DNA of 64,000 nucleotides from Candidatus Denitrolinea symbiosum. GTDB lineage: Bacteria; Chloroflexota; Anaerolineae; Anaerolineales; Villigracilaceae. Made by a program: the position numbers and the translations under genes. Below, piece after piece: positions 8,501 to 16,742 of this stretch. The notes beneath the pieces were generated by a model that did no database searches, was not told the DNA's origin, and saw only the letters and a list, made by a program, of their open reading frames with translations. The stretch spans positions 1,054,001 to 1,118,000 of the forward strand of contig BLAA01000001.1 of assembly GCA_017312345.1 (NCBI GenBank). Reading direction: 5' to 3'. How positions within the stretch are numbered: position 1 is the first letter of the stretch; each line of letters starts with the position of its first letter.

Positions 8501-9892
8501 CTATTTTGCCAGCGTGGTCAATGTAGGCAATGGGGCTAGATCACCAAATCCCTTCACCTTCTGACAAATGCACTTCTTATCAATATTTGTTATTCCTCTG
8601 TTGGACAAACCAGTGAGGAAATCATAATTTATTCGGCTGATTTCTCCAGCGTCGCCCATAAAATTTGTGAGTAGATGAACAAACAAGGATACGGCAGAAC
8701 TTGCTACGCTTGATGTAAAACTTATTACTGCCGGCGTCTTGGAATCAATATCCTCGACATATCCTTGTTCAAGCAGGTTTCGTCGCTCTTCAATCGGCAT
8801 GCTCTCTGCTGCAATTCTCTCGGATCGGAGGAATTGCTTGCACCACAGACAGGGCTTATCCGGTCGAAGAATATCCTTTGTGCCTATCGCGTGAGAAATC
8901 ACACCAGCATCAGAGGTGATTCGGACACCAAGATTGATGGTCGGAATCATATACTGATAGGCAATCTGGTTGACAATAGAACGACCCCAATGTTCATCTG
9001 TGCAGAGAAAGAGAACATCTCGATCCAGTAGTAGCGAAGCAGTTTTACTCAACACAACATTTTGAGTGATTGCACGAATCTGCGCATTCGGATTTATTCT
9101 TCTTAGATTCGAAGCCACCAGGTTAACCTTATACTCGGAAAAGAATCTAGATTTCCTTACTGACCCATAATACATGCCATAGACACGAGAAAGGTTTGTC
9201 GGGGAAAATTTATCAGGATCAATCAGTACAAGATCCAAAACCCCAAGTCGCACCAATTGTTCGGCAATGGGCGAACCTGTTCCTCCTAACCCAATGATGC
9301 CTACCTTGGCACGTGAGATAGCCGTTTGTCCATCTTTCCCAAATGCCCTTACTTGACGGTCATACAAATCCAGTTTGGCTGAACTGCTTGGAACCTTTCG
9401 CAATTCAAATTTTTGAATGTGGTGTCCTATCACAATAATCTCGTCCAGGTTGATAGACCGAGAATCATTTGCAAGCCATATCCTGCCTGTAACATCGTCG
9501 GGAATAAAAAGCAGGCTTGCTATGGGCGCTCTTGCTGGGATGAATGGGCGAAGGGTATCCGCAATCCTTTCCTCCCCATAATCATCCGAATGTGAATATC
9601 TTAGCCCACTTGGATGGCTATGACATATTACTGCCCCTAACTGGTTCGCCTCACACAAGGCAATCAAGCCATTTATTGCTTGAGACGCAACTTCAAGGCG
9701 ATATTCGTTTTGAACCAACATCATGTGTTTGGGAACTGAAATTGGTCGTCTTACGAGAATATCTGTTTGATCGCCATATTCAGCGATTCCTGCCAATGCA
9801 AAAGCTCCCGCCTCATCGGGCAGATCAGCCAAAACTAAATGGCGCAGTTTATCGAAATCTTCACGCGAGATTTTCAACCTGTATTTTCTCAT
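8501..9892 (-). CDS. JAB deubiquitinase-like / E1 (ThiF) fusion protein
   Basis: 463 aa. The N-terminal JAB/JAMM metalloprotease domain has HSHPSGLRYSHSDD at residues 91-104 (H91, H93, D103 expected to bind zinc) and an upstream acidic residue near 27. A ThiF/E1 adenylation domain follows: YDRQVRAFG near 177, GLGGTGSPIAEQL at 201 and LVLIDPDKFS near 222. It also has CLWC and a late CIC cysteine pair likely for zinc. In the family the E1 part adenylates the C-terminus of a ubiquitin-like protein, and the JAB part processes or removes it. The start overlaps the E2 stop by 4 nt. It is the last gene of a three-gene operon. A specific E1 catalytic cysteine was not assigned. Confidence 0.9.
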   Translation of the reverse strand: MRKYRLKISREDFDKLRHLVLADLPDEAGAFALAGIAEYGDQTDILVRRPISVPKHMMLVQNEYRLEVASQAINGLIALCEANQLGAVICHSHPSGLRYSHSDDYGEERIADTLRPFIPARAPIASLLFIPDDVTGRIWLANDSRSINLDEIIVIGHHIQKFELRKVPSSSAKLDLYDRQVRAFGKDGQTAISRAKVGIIGLGGTGSPIAEQLVRLGVLDLVLIDPDKFSPTNLSRVYGMYYGSVRKSRFFSEYKVNLVASNLRRINPNAQIRAITQNVVLSKTASLLLDRDVLFLCTDEHWGRSIVNQIAYQYMIPTINLGVRITSDAGVISHAIGTKDILRPDKPCLWCKQFLRSERIAAESMPIEERRNLLEQGYVEDIDSKTPAVISFTSSVASSAVSLFVHLLTNFMGDAGEISRINYDFLTGLSNRGITNIDKKCICQKVKGFGDLAPLPTLTTLAK

Positions 9893-10278
9893 CCGTCACT
9901 TTTCCCGGCTTTTGCAAGACCGTAATTTACAAACTCCAAATACATACACAAGTTTCCAGTTCCAGGATTCCAGCCTTGAGGGTGCCAAGAAAATCTCCGC
10001 CACTGTTGACCGACGTGATTTTCAAGGGAATCCGCTTTAGCAGGAGTCCGTCCATCTGCACACAACAAGTCTGGCGCTGTCCAGAACATGTCTGGATTGC
10101 CGTTTGGATATGATATGGGTATCCGTAACAGCAATTTGGTGGTGTGTTTGTTGTATGTTGGGGGCAGTGGATAATCATCCAATATGATGTTTGCAAATCC
10201 ATCTCCCTCGATCAATTCCACTTTGTAGCCGGCCTCACTCAGCCCCGCGATTTCTTGAAGCAGGATGTCGGTCAACAT
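9889..10278 (-). CDS. Prokaryotic E2 (UBC-like) protein, family E type
   Basis: 129 aa from the ATG at 10,278, one base after the Ubl stop (TGATATG). A longer open frame upstream overlaps the Ubl gene and was not used. E2-like features are the central ISYPNGNPDMFW (compare the YP..P motif of UBC folds) and a C-terminal WRRFSWHPQGWNPGTGNL block typical of bacterial E2 family E. Candidate catalytic cysteines are C73 (LLCADG) and C111 (NLCMYL). It would carry activated Ubl from the E1 to a target. It overlaps the downstream JAB-E1 gene, which supports a complex or stoichiometric expression. Family assignment is from remembered motifs. Confidence 0.8.
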   Translation of the reverse strand: MLTDILLQEIAGLSEAGYKVELIEGDGFANIILDDYPLPPTYNKHTTKLLLRIPISYPNGNPDMFWTAPDLLCADGRTPAKADSLENHVGQQWRRFSWHPQGWNPGTGNLCMYLEFVNYGLAKAGKSDG

Positions 10279-10279
10279 A

Positions 10280-10519
10280 TCAGCCGAAGGTCCCAGGCGG
10301 CACAACGCGGTAACGTTGACCGTTTTCAATTTGGACAGGCGCAGTAATCTGAATATCGTCAACTGGCAGCTGACCCTCCGGGTCCGGCGATTTGTTGACC
10401 AGCCATACCTCATAGTCGCTTGGAGCCCCCACCGCGTCTCTGAAATCCTGTGGAGTAAGTTCGGACTTCTCGAAGTGGTACGGTTTTTGGTTGATATGAA
10501 TAGTGATTTTCTTTGTCAT
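10280..10519 (-). CDS. Ubiquitin-like protein (multiubiquitin-domain type)
   Basis: 79 aa starting MTKKITIHINQKPYHF, with a good ribosome site (TAGGAGA, 7 nt upstream). A single beta-grasp unit of the Multi_ubiq type ends in VPPGTFG, leaving a terminal glycine without a tail to be trimmed. Related proteins often have several tandem units; here there is one. It is expected to be adenylated at its C-terminal glycine by the JAB-E1 protein and passed to the E2. It is the first gene of the tight operon Ubl-E2-JAB/E1. The upstream intergenic DNA contains several dyads and is shared with the divergent sigma/ImmA operon. Confidence 0.85.
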   Translation of the reverse strand: MTKKITIHINQKPYHFEKSELTPQDFRDAVGAPSDYEVWLVNKSPDPEGQLPVDDIQITAPVQIENGQRYRVVPPGTFG

Positions 10520-10545
10520 GATATTTCTCCTAAGTTGGAATGGAA

Positions 10546-10579
10546 GAATTCGCAATGTTGACAAGCCATTGCCGAATTC
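10546..10579. promoter_or_regulatory. Dyad near the Ubl operon start (operator candidate)
   Basis: GAATTCGCAATG (10546-10557) faces CATTGCCGAATTC (10567-10579), a 12-bp inverted repeat with one extra base. It lies 26-60 nt upstream of the Ubl start and overlaps a TTGTCA hexamer read leftward, so a bound regulator could control the operon. Confidence 0.45.
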
Positions 10580-10617
10580 TCCTCTGCCGCCCAATTAGAG
10601 AAGCGGCTTTCATGCCT

Positions 10618-10717
10618 GTTAATACCGGCGTGCTACAAATTTTTGCCATTTTGACCAAAAACTGGCGGATGGCGGTATTAACTGATTGGATCACACGGTC
10701 GCGTTGATTTGTGTGAT
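10618..10717. promoter_or_regulatory. Two further dyads in the divergent control region
   Basis: GTTAATACCG (10618-10627) is the exact inverted partner of CGGTATTAAC (10673-10682). ATCACAC (10690-10696) pairs with GTGTGAT (10711-10717). Both lie between the Ubl operon and the sigma-factor gene. The 10,520-10,804 interval has no gene. Confidence 0.45.
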
Positions 10718-10804
10718 TTGTCGTAAAATTGATCTATCCAATCATAAAGAAGGAATAAGAATCCAATGCCAGGGCATACCTAAATCTTCAACAGGGAGGT
10801 TATT

Positions 10805-11446
10805 TTGGACGAGAAAAAAAGACAACTTCTAAATGATTTTCCGTGGGAAGAAACCTACCCTAAACTTGTGGCGTTTGCGGAGTGGGTTATTCAAGGGAAG
10901 AACTGGAGTTCCGGCGTTCTTCCCAAAGGACAAACTGCGGAAACCATCGTACAAGATGTGATTACGAAGACCCTCACTGGGAAGCGGAATTGGGACCCTG
11001 AAAGGGGAGACTTGCTCGATTGGTTGAAATGGGTGATTAAGAGCGATATCAGCCATTTAGCGGAATCGGCTGCCAACAAACGCGACGTGCGTCTAGATAG
11101 TCTCAGTAACGATCCGGCAGTTGACCAAATCGAGTACAAGGCGGGCCGTGAGTCACGTGTCAGGCCTCAGGACGCCTCTCCTGAAGAAGCAATGATTGCG
11201 GTTGAGACGGAAGATGAACTGATGGCTTCCGCCAGATTGAAAATCGATTCGTTGTTGGAGGCGTGCAGTGGAAAACCTGAACTTGAAGAGATTGTTTATG
11301 CTATAAGCGACGGTAAATGTTCTGCTAAACCACAGGATTTGTCCAAGTATCTAGGCAGGCCAATCAAAAATATAAACCAACGTCTGCGCGCGTTGCGGCG
11401 AAGGGCATCCAAAATAAGAATAGAGGCCGAAAATGGACGAGAATAA
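10805..11446 (+). CDS. Sigma-70-family (ECF-like) RNA polymerase sigma factor
   Basis: 213 aa. The TTG start is chosen because AGGGAGG sits 5 nt upstream and no better start is near. The N-terminal half resembles sigma region 2 (ETIVQDVITKTLTGKRNWDP followed by LLDWLKWVIKSDISHLAES). The C-terminus (LSKYLGRPIKNINQRLRALR) resembles the region 4 helix-turn-helix. It would direct RNA polymerase to a small regulon. It overlaps the next gene by 14 nt and is divergent from the Ubl operon, so it may control that operon or the whole cargo block. No anti-sigma factor is recognised; the neighbouring 148-aa protein or the protease could serve that role (inference). Confidence 0.8.
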   Translation: MDEKKRQLLNDFPWEETYPKLVAFAEWVIQGKNWSSGVLPKGQTAETIVQDVITKTLTGKRNWDPERGDLLDWLKWVIKSDISHLAESAANKRDVRLDSLSNDPAVDQIEYKAGRESRVRPQDASPEEAMIAVETEDELMASARLKIDSLLEACSGKPELEEIVYAISDGKCSAKPQDLSKYLGRPIKNINQRLRALRRRASKIRIEAENGRE

Positions 11447-11879
11447 ATCCAAGAGATCTGATCTGGATATCGCGAACGAATTCGACCGCTTGTTTAATGA
11501 AATACCGGAACCAGAAACCGACGAGGAAATCCGGGAATTCTTGGTGGAATCCGGATATGATCCTGAAGCTCTGAAGGCTCAAGGCAGGGAGTTTGTACAC
11601 AACTTAATAGCCACCAACTGGCGCTTTGTTTCTTCCAATGAGATTGATGAAGCCGTAACCAAAATTGATGAAGTACCCACCCGGAAGGAATGGAGTCGCG
11701 GTCAATTAACAAATGCGATCCAAAAATTGTCGGCCGCCCTTGCTATCGGCGGAAAACAACCCTCCTTGGCTTTCCGGAACCTGGAAGAACTAACCGACTC
11801 CGATCTAACAGTCATCCTCCAGGAACTTGAGTATAAAGCTCGCGCTAGTGGAGTTGATTTTGATTTGAGTCAAGGTTAG
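11433..11879 (+). CDS. Hypothetical acidic protein between sigma factor and ImmA protease
   Basis: 148 aa, not recognised. The N-terminus is strongly acidic (DRLFNEIPEPETDEEIREFL). The middle is helical and charged and the end is ELEYKARASGVDFDLSQG. There are no membrane segments, cysteine motifs or known catalytic residues. It overlaps the sigma gene by 14 nt and is followed after 1 nt by the ImmA/IrrE gene, so all three are probably co-translated. Position suggests a regulator or anti-sigma-like protein that the protease could cleave, but nothing in the sequence proves it. Confidence 0.7.
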   Translation: MDENKSKRSDLDIANEFDRLFNEIPEPETDEEIREFLVESGYDPEALKAQGREFVHNLIATNWRFVSSNEIDEAVTKIDEVPTRKEWSRGQLTNAIQKLSAALAIGGKQPSLAFRNLEELTDSDLTVILQELEYKARASGVDFDLSQG

Positions 11880-11880
11880 G

Positions 11881-12693
11881 ATGAGCTCTGCTGAAACAAT
11901 TGCAAACCTGGTCCTAGACAGGCTTGACATTTCTAGGGTGGATGATCTTCTACTGTTGAAGGAAATTGTCTACGCCCGTGGTGCTATTCTCCGAGAGCAT
12001 CCGTTGGAAGGAGCTGAGGCGTGCCTATTGGTGGGGCCTGGCAGACCGATCATTACTGTGTCATCCTCGCCATTAATCAGCCATCATCGCCGACGTTTTT
12101 CCATTGCACACGAACTTGGTCATCTTGAGATGCATCGAGGCACAGGCTTGCTGATAAACTGCACAAAAGGGGATATTCAGGACATGCCTAACGACACAGG
12201 TGTTGATACTGAGCAGGAAGCAAATCAGTTTGCCTCGGCCTTTTTGCTTCCAGCCAGATTTGTGGAAAAGCCATTCGTGGAGAACGAACCCTCCTTCGAC
12301 ATTATTTCTGAATGGGCAATGCGGCTTGATACATCCCTGACCGCGACCTCATTTAGATTTACGCGATTTACACCTGAGCCGGTGGCTGTTGTATATTCTG
12401 TTCGCGGTAATATCCAATATTTTCAGCCGTCCGAAGGATTCGCTGAACTTGGAGTTTTTCCTGATGTGAAAAACCCGGTGGGGAGCAACACCGATGCGAG
12501 AAGATTATTCAATGGCATGGACATAAAGGGTGAGTGGCGCGAAGTAAGAGCCCTTGAATGGTTCCGTGATAACAGGGATGCCTTTGATAAAACCGATGTG
12601 ATTCGGGAATGGTCAATTCATATGCCATCATATGAGGCTGTTTTGAGTCTATTATGGGTACACAAACCCCTTGGGGAAATTGATGATTGGTAA
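11881..12693 (+). CDS. ImmA/IrrE-family zinc metallopeptidase
   Basis: 270 aa. The HEXXH zinc motif is in FSIAHELGHLEMHRG near residue 76, with the family-typical EQEANQFASAFLLPA downstream, which supplies the third ligand region. Members cleave a repressor or anti-sigma partner on a signal, as ImmA does to ImmR and IrrE/PprI to DdrO. The C-terminal ~130 residues are not recognised and could be the sensing part. It is the third gene of the sigma operon, starting 1 nt after its neighbour. Plausible role: switch for the sigma factor or for a repressor of the divergent Ubl operon (inference). Confidence 0.88.
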   Translation: MSSAETIANLVLDRLDISRVDDLLLLKEIVYARGAILREHPLEGAEACLLVGPGRPIITVSSSPLISHHRRRFSIAHELGHLEMHRGTGLLINCTKGDIQDMPNDTGVDTEQEANQFASAFLLPARFVEKPFVENEPSFDIISEWAMRLDTSLTATSFRFTRFTPEPVAVVYSVRGNIQYFQPSEGFAELGVFPDVKNPVGSNTDARRLFNGMDIKGEWREVRALEWFRDNRDAFDKTDVIREWSIHMPSYEAVLSLLWVHKPLGEIDDW

Positions 12694-12742
12694 TTCTCAT
12701 CTTGGGGAAATCCGTAGAAATGTTTTTGCAGGAAAGCAATAA

Positions 12743-13849
12743 TCAGTTAGGAATCACTTTACCCCACTCTATCACTGGCAATTCCCCAAACCTTCGTGAA
12801 CTTCCCATCACCACTGCCACCTCATTCGGTAAATCCACGCACGCCCAGTGCGCGGCCTCGTGCACCCAGTTCGTGCTCAACTGCGCATACACCAACCGCA
12901 CCCCGGTTCGTTCACATAACCTCCATGCCTGAGCCAGCCTCTTCGTCGTAATCTCTGTGATTTCGTTCCGATCCTTGTGATCATCACCGACTTCCATCCA
13001 GAACAAAGTTTCATATCCCTGAATTCTCCCCCACGCCAGCCCGTCCGGGATCACGGAGAGTTCGGGGATACGGACTTCGCTCCAACCCGTCCAAATCTCT
13101 GCCTGGGGCCACGCGGAATTCAACCATGTAGACCAAACGCGGGAGATCCGCCGGTGTTCATATCCGATCTGCTGGAGATTCTCTTCTTTTCGAGAGGTAA
13201 ACTCTATCCCTTTCGGAATCCCCCAACTCCGCAATGCCAGGGATAGTCCCTTGGAGCGGAGATGCCAAAGCGGAAACAGATCCATTTGAGCGGGTCTGGC
13301 TTTGCCGCGACGTATTTTCGGGCTGGTTTTGTACACAACCAGTTCCTTCTCCTCAAGATGAGCAAGCAAGTTTTTTGTCACGTCAACGGGCAAACCTACC
13401 AGCGATGCAATCTCCTCCTCATCCCCTTTTTCCATCCTGCCCAACGCCTGCAAACAACGCAATTCCTCCAAAGGGAGGGGAGCTTGTTTTTCCTCCACAA
13501 CCGGGGGGTGGGGAAGCGGTGAATGAAACAAGCGCGGCGGGCGAGAAAAATCCAACCAGTCCGGAATCTTGTCTGCCATCGTCACAGCATAAGGCAATGC
13601 CAGCCCCTTCAGCGAACGCCTGACCTCCAGCATGAACCACTCGCCAGGCGCATCCACCTGCACCCATAATGATGCGCCTGGACGTTTTCTGTTGGCGTGT
13701 GACGCCATCCGCCCCAAGGGTTCCTCATAGCAGAATGGCGGGACACATGCGCGGGCGTCAATGCGGAAGATAAATGTGTCCGTCCAACCGTTCTGAAATG
13801 GCAGGCTGACCCAATCCGAGAAAGTCACATTTCCAATGCGGACGGTCAT
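12743..13849 (-). CDS. Replication-relaxation-like winged-helix/nuclease-fold protein
   Basis: 368 aa. ATG 13,849 was chosen, 2 nt after the M23 stop; an upstream in-frame ATG would overlap that gene. The middle looks like a winged helix (LRCLQALGRMEKGDEEEIAS to DVTKNLLAHLEEKELVVY). The C-terminal part IPDGLAWGRIQGYETLFWME has a PD-(D/E)xK-like layout as in Replic_Relax proteins of conjugative elements. These act in plasmid or ICE transfer replication. It is the last gene of the backbone operon. Its 3' end is duplicated in decayed form at 8,186-8,484, on the other side of the inserted Ubl/sigma cargo. Confidence 0.7.
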   Translation of the reverse strand: MTVRIGNVTFSDWVSLPFQNGWTDTFIFRIDARACVPPFCYEEPLGRMASHANRKRPGASLWVQVDAPGEWFMLEVRRSLKGLALPYAVTMADKIPDWLDFSRPPRLFHSPLPHPPVVEEKQAPLPLEELRCLQALGRMEKGDEEEIASLVGLPVDVTKNLLAHLEEKELVVYKTSPKIRRGKARPAQMDLFPLWHLRSKGLSLALRSWGIPKGIEFTSRKEENLQQIGYEHRRISRVWSTWLNSAWPQAEIWTGWSEVRIPELSVIPDGLAWGRIQGYETLFWMEVGDDHKDRNEITEITTKRLAQAWRLCERTGVRLVYAQLSTNWVHEAAHWACVDLPNEVAVVMGSSRRFGELPVIEWGKVIPN

Positions 13850-13851
13850 GC

Positions 13852-14556
13852 TTAATCCGAACACCCGATGTTGATGTATTCCTCTTCGGTGAAGAAGGAT
13901 TGCGGGTTGAGCCAGACGTAACTCTTTTCCCCGGTCTTGTGCTTGATGCCATAATGCAGGTGTGCGCCCGTACTGTTACCGGTGTTGCCGCTCAAACCAA
14001 CCACGTCGCCGTAACGCAAAATATCACCTGTGGATGCCTGAACACTGCTCAGATGCGCCAGCCAGATTTGGTAGCCGTTGTTTTCAATAACGACCAGATT
14101 TCCCCAGGGACCATTCGAACCTGCCCACACGACCTTCCCGCCCATTGTGGTATGCACGGGCGTTCCCTCATTCACGGGAAAATCATCCCCGGTGTGAGAC
14201 TTATAGTTAGGGTCATGGAAAGTACAACCGAGCAAGGGTTTGTCATACCACGTACTCCAATGCTGGATAGGTCCAACGAGCGGCAAGCCGTAGATATCCG
14301 ATTCTGGACCGGTGTATCCATCCCACAAAACGGCGCTCAGGCCGGCAGGAGCCGAGTCGTCCGTGTAAGAACCATTGTCGCTGGTCTCGCTGTATTGCGG
14401 CACGTCGAACAGCCACTGCTCGACGCCCGGCTGCGCCCAGGACGGTAATTGGGGAATTGTGAGAACAACAATCATCACATACCCCACAACCAAAGCCGCC
14501 CCGCAAAGCAACGGGGCGGTCATCAATGCGATGGAAAGACGGAAGAAGCCCTTCAC
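13852..14556 (-). CDS. M23-family metallopeptidase, membrane-anchored
   Basis: 234 aa from GTG 14,554-14,556, which shares one base with the upstream TAG (TAGTG). A longer frame into the TadC-like gene was rejected. One N-terminal membrane segment (LLCGAALVVGYVMIVVL) is followed by an M23 domain with HTGDDFPVNEGTPV and HLHYG zinc-binding motifs near the C-terminus. M23 enzymes cut peptidoglycan cross-bridges. In a transfer operon they open a path through the wall for the secretion channel. It lies between the TadC-like and replication-relaxation-like genes and was probably co-transcribed with them. Confidence 0.88.
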   Translation of the reverse strand: MKGFFRLSIALMTAPLLCGAALVVGYVMIVVLTIPQLPSWAQPGVEQWLFDVPQYSETSDNGSYTDDSAPAGLSAVLWDGYTGPESDIYGLPLVGPIQHWSTWYDKPLLGCTFHDPNYKSHTGDDFPVNEGTPVHTTMGGKVVWAGSNGPWGNLVVIENNGYQIWLAHLSSVQASTGDILRYGDVVGLSGNTGNSTGAHLHYGIKHKTGEKSYVWLNPQSFFTEEEYINIGCSD

Positions 14557-15488
14557 TAGAGAACCCGACCCAGACGGTCCAGGCGAATCTCTCCCTGCCC
14601 ACCAGCCTGCAAGCCCATCGAGGCTTCGATGGATAGACCATTGCGGATCATCCTCATGGAAAGCCAGTACGAAATGCCTGAGCCGATGATGACAGGCGAC
14701 AACAGCAACGGATTGGCGGAATACAACTTCCCAACCTCGGGTGTAGTAATTGCAATCAAGACAAGCACGGCAGGCGGAAAGAGCGCAAGAAAGCGCGCTT
14801 GCCATTCCACACCCTTCGCCGCGGCGCGAGCACGGGATAAAACCTCCACGACAGTGCCCAATGTCTTTCGGAGCGAAGCAACCAAAGGTCCGATCTCGAT
14901 GCGCCCTTCGATGGAGGCAAGAAGGGAGGTGGCAACAATGTCCACCGCGGGATTATCCCAGGCAGTCGTCCACTCGCGCACAGCGAGCGCGGCTTCATCG
15001 GCAGGTGCAGTCCGCAGGCGAACGACCAGATCACCCAACACCATCCGCCCATCGGGACCGACAGCCTGCGCCGCGTCGTCCAGCGCGTCGCCCAAGGGTT
15101 TGCCTTGCGAAAGCAGTGTCTCCACCACGCCCAGACCGCGCAGGATGTCTTTGGCTTGCTTCAAGCGGAATTCCTGGCGTTTATCTGAAAGAGTCCCTGC
15201 ATACAGCAATCCGCCTGCAATCGCAAACAGGATGGCAGGGAAGAGTCCCAAAAACATTCCGCCTGCCAGTCCACCGCCGACCCATGCCAGAAAGCCGTAG
15301 GCAATCTGGTTGAAGGTCAGCCCGGTTCCGGTCTGACGCGCAAACTTCTCCGGATCGAATTTCTTCTTCGGCTGGGCGATGCCCATCGCGCGCGCCATGC
15401 CCGCTTCATCCACCGTACGCCGCCAGCCTAACGTGATGGGGATGGCGGCCAACGCGAGCGCCGCAATCAGGGAAATCAAAGTGATCAT
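14556..15488 (-). CDS. TadB/TadC (GspF)-like membrane platform protein
   Basis: 310 aa from ATG 15,488, with AGGAGAAGAG just upstream. N-terminal membrane segments (ISLIAALALAAIPITLGW and FLAWVGGGLAGGMFLGLF), a helical cytoplasmic region (LRGLGVVETLLSQGKPLGDALDDAAQ) and C-terminal segments match the type II secretion F / TadB-C layout. The family forms the inner-membrane platform that works with the TadA motor to assemble Flp pili. TadA is absent from this window. It sits with VirB3/VirB2-like proteins, so in this element it may be part of the mating channel instead. Confidence 0.72.
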   Translation of the reverse strand: MITLISLIAALALAAIPITLGWRRTVDEAGMARAMGIAQPKKKFDPEKFARQTGTGLTFNQIAYGFLAWVGGGLAGGMFLGLFPAILFAIAGGLLYAGTLSDKRQEFRLKQAKDILRGLGVVETLLSQGKPLGDALDDAAQAVGPDGRMVLGDLVVRLRTAPADEAALAVREWTTAWDNPAVDIVATSLLASIEGRIEIGPLVASLRKTLGTVVEVLSRARAAAKGVEWQARFLALFPPAVLVLIAITTPEVGKLYSANPLLLSPVIIGSGISYWLSMRMIRNGLSIEASMGLQAGGQGEIRLDRLGRVL

Positions 15489-15498
15489 TTCTCTTCTC

Positions 15499-15966
15499 CT
15501 ACCTGAACCAAATCGAAAGTTCTTCCGCCCCGCCGTTTGCCAGCCAAACGGCAAAGTACACGCCCACGACACCGAGCAGGGCGGTGAGCAATGGATAGAC
15601 TCCCACTTCATTCCAAGCCAGGTCAATGGGATGAATCACCGTTTGCGCGGCAAAGGATGGCGCGTTACGTTCAAACGTTGGGCGTTCGGATTTTTGTTTT
15701 GGTGGATTTACCGATTCTGTTCTGCGCGTGGCGGTCTGCTGGTTGACGTACTGCCTCGTCTGCATGGCGTAGCGGAAGCGGCGCGTCAGCCAGACTTCGG
15801 GCGGGACGCGGTCGGGTCCAAGTCGCAGTAACGCCAACGCCATGAACCCGACCAGCACCAGAAAACCAATCACCACCTTTCCGGCAAAAGATAGCGGAAG
15901 GAATAAACACAGCACTGCCAGGAGCGCCCCGGCGCCGAGGATGCCGATGTCACGATTGTTAAACAT
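15499..15966 (-). CDS. PrgI/VirB3-like small membrane protein
   Basis: 155 aa. Two N-terminal membrane segments (GALLAVLCLFLPLSF and VIGFLVLVGFMALALL) are followed by the short motif DRVPPEVWLTRRFRY, typical of PrgI-type conjugation proteins. A charged loop and a C-terminal membrane helix follow. PrgI/VirB3 proteins are inner-membrane parts of type IV secretion systems and normally lie just before VirB4. No VirB4 follows here, which is unusual. Assignment is by motif and context. Confidence 0.6.
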   Translation of the reverse strand: MFNNRDIGILGAGALLAVLCLFLPLSFAGKVVIGFLVLVGFMALALLRLGPDRVPPEVWLTRRFRYAMQTRQYVNQQTATRRTESVNPPKQKSERPTFERNAPSFAAQTVIHPIDLAWNEVGVYPLLTALLGVVGVYFAVWLANGGAEELSIWFR

Positions 15967-15970
15967 GGAC

Positions 15971-16237
15971 TCAAAACGGCGCTTCAGGCTGGAAATTTTT
16001 TAGTAACTCGCCGATCTGCGGCAGAAAGAGAAACGCAAACAGAACGATGATGACCAGCCCGACCACGCCGATGATCGCCATCGAGGTCATGCGGCTGCCT
16101 CCAAAAGCCATGCCGGCCGTGCCTTGCAGAACGAAATACAAACCACCTAGCAATGCCACGACGATCAACAAGCCGGCCATGAACGCCCAGGCATCGCGGG
16201 CAATCGCCAGAATTTGTTCCATGATGGGGTCGAACAT
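15971..16237 (-). CDS. VirB2/TrbC-like two-helix membrane protein
   Basis: 88 aa, two strongly hydrophobic helices (AFMAGLLIVVALLGGLYFVL and AIIGVVGLVIIVLFAFLFL) separated by a short glycine-rich loop (GTAGMAFGG). This is the layout of VirB2/TrbC-type pilins and channel subunits. It is placed between a similar larger protein and the PrgI-like protein. No signal peptide is obvious. Role in the mating channel is inferred. Confidence 0.6.
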   Translation of the reverse strand: MFDPIMEQILAIARDAWAFMAGLLIVVALLGGLYFVLQGTAGMAFGGSRMTSMAIIGVVGLVIIVLFAFLFLPQIGELLKNFQPEAPF

Positions 16238-16259
16238 AAAATCATTCTCCTTTCACGTT

Positions 16260-16742
16260 TCAACAGGTTCCGAGAAACCAGGCGGCAAGGGGCAGCGCCG
16301 CGCCAGCCAAGATCATTCCGAAAATGGCTTCCCCGCATTCGATCAGCGCATTGGCAAAGGTGGACGCGCCGCCAATCGAGGCGGAGAGCATGGAGGTGAA
16401 CGCCGCCTTGAGCATGCGCAGCGCCGCCAGCCCGCCGATCAATCCAGATGCAAGTGTTCCCAGTTCACTGATCGGCCCGCACCCGCCTCCGCCCGGCAGG
16501 GAGGACTGCAAGGCGTTCACGATTTGCGGGATTCCCAGGAAGGCAAACAAGCCTATGACAACAATCGACAACAGCGCGGATACGGACTCCCACACCCACA
16601 GGTTCGCGCCCAAGACGCTGGCGGAACTCACGCGCAGCATCTGGGCGATTCCAGCCAGAAGCGCAAATGCTAGGAAAGCGCCCGCGAGCGCCATCCACGC
16701 TTCGCGCAGAAAGGTGAGTAACAGGGATGATGCTTCGGTCAT
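16260..16742 (-). CDS. TrbC/VirB2-like multi-helix membrane protein
   Basis: 160 aa from ATG 16,742, which overlaps the upstream ATPase stop by 4 nt (ATGA). A longer frame through the ATPase gene was rejected. Helices include LAGAFLAFALLAGIAQML, ESVSALLSIVVIGLFAFLGI and a glycine/alanine-rich C-terminal hydrophobic region with isolated cysteines (GGGGCGP, ECGEA). Its first two helices resemble the next gene, suggesting an old duplication. Likely another inner-membrane channel part; no enzymatic motif. Confidence 0.6.
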   Translation of the reverse strand: MTEASSLLLTFLREAWMALAGAFLAFALLAGIAQMLRVSSASVLGANLWVWESVSALLSIVVIGLFAFLGIPQIVNALQSSLPGGGGCGPISELGTLASGLIGGLAALRMLKAAFTSMLSASIGGASTFANALIECGEAIFGMILAGAALPLAAWFLGTC

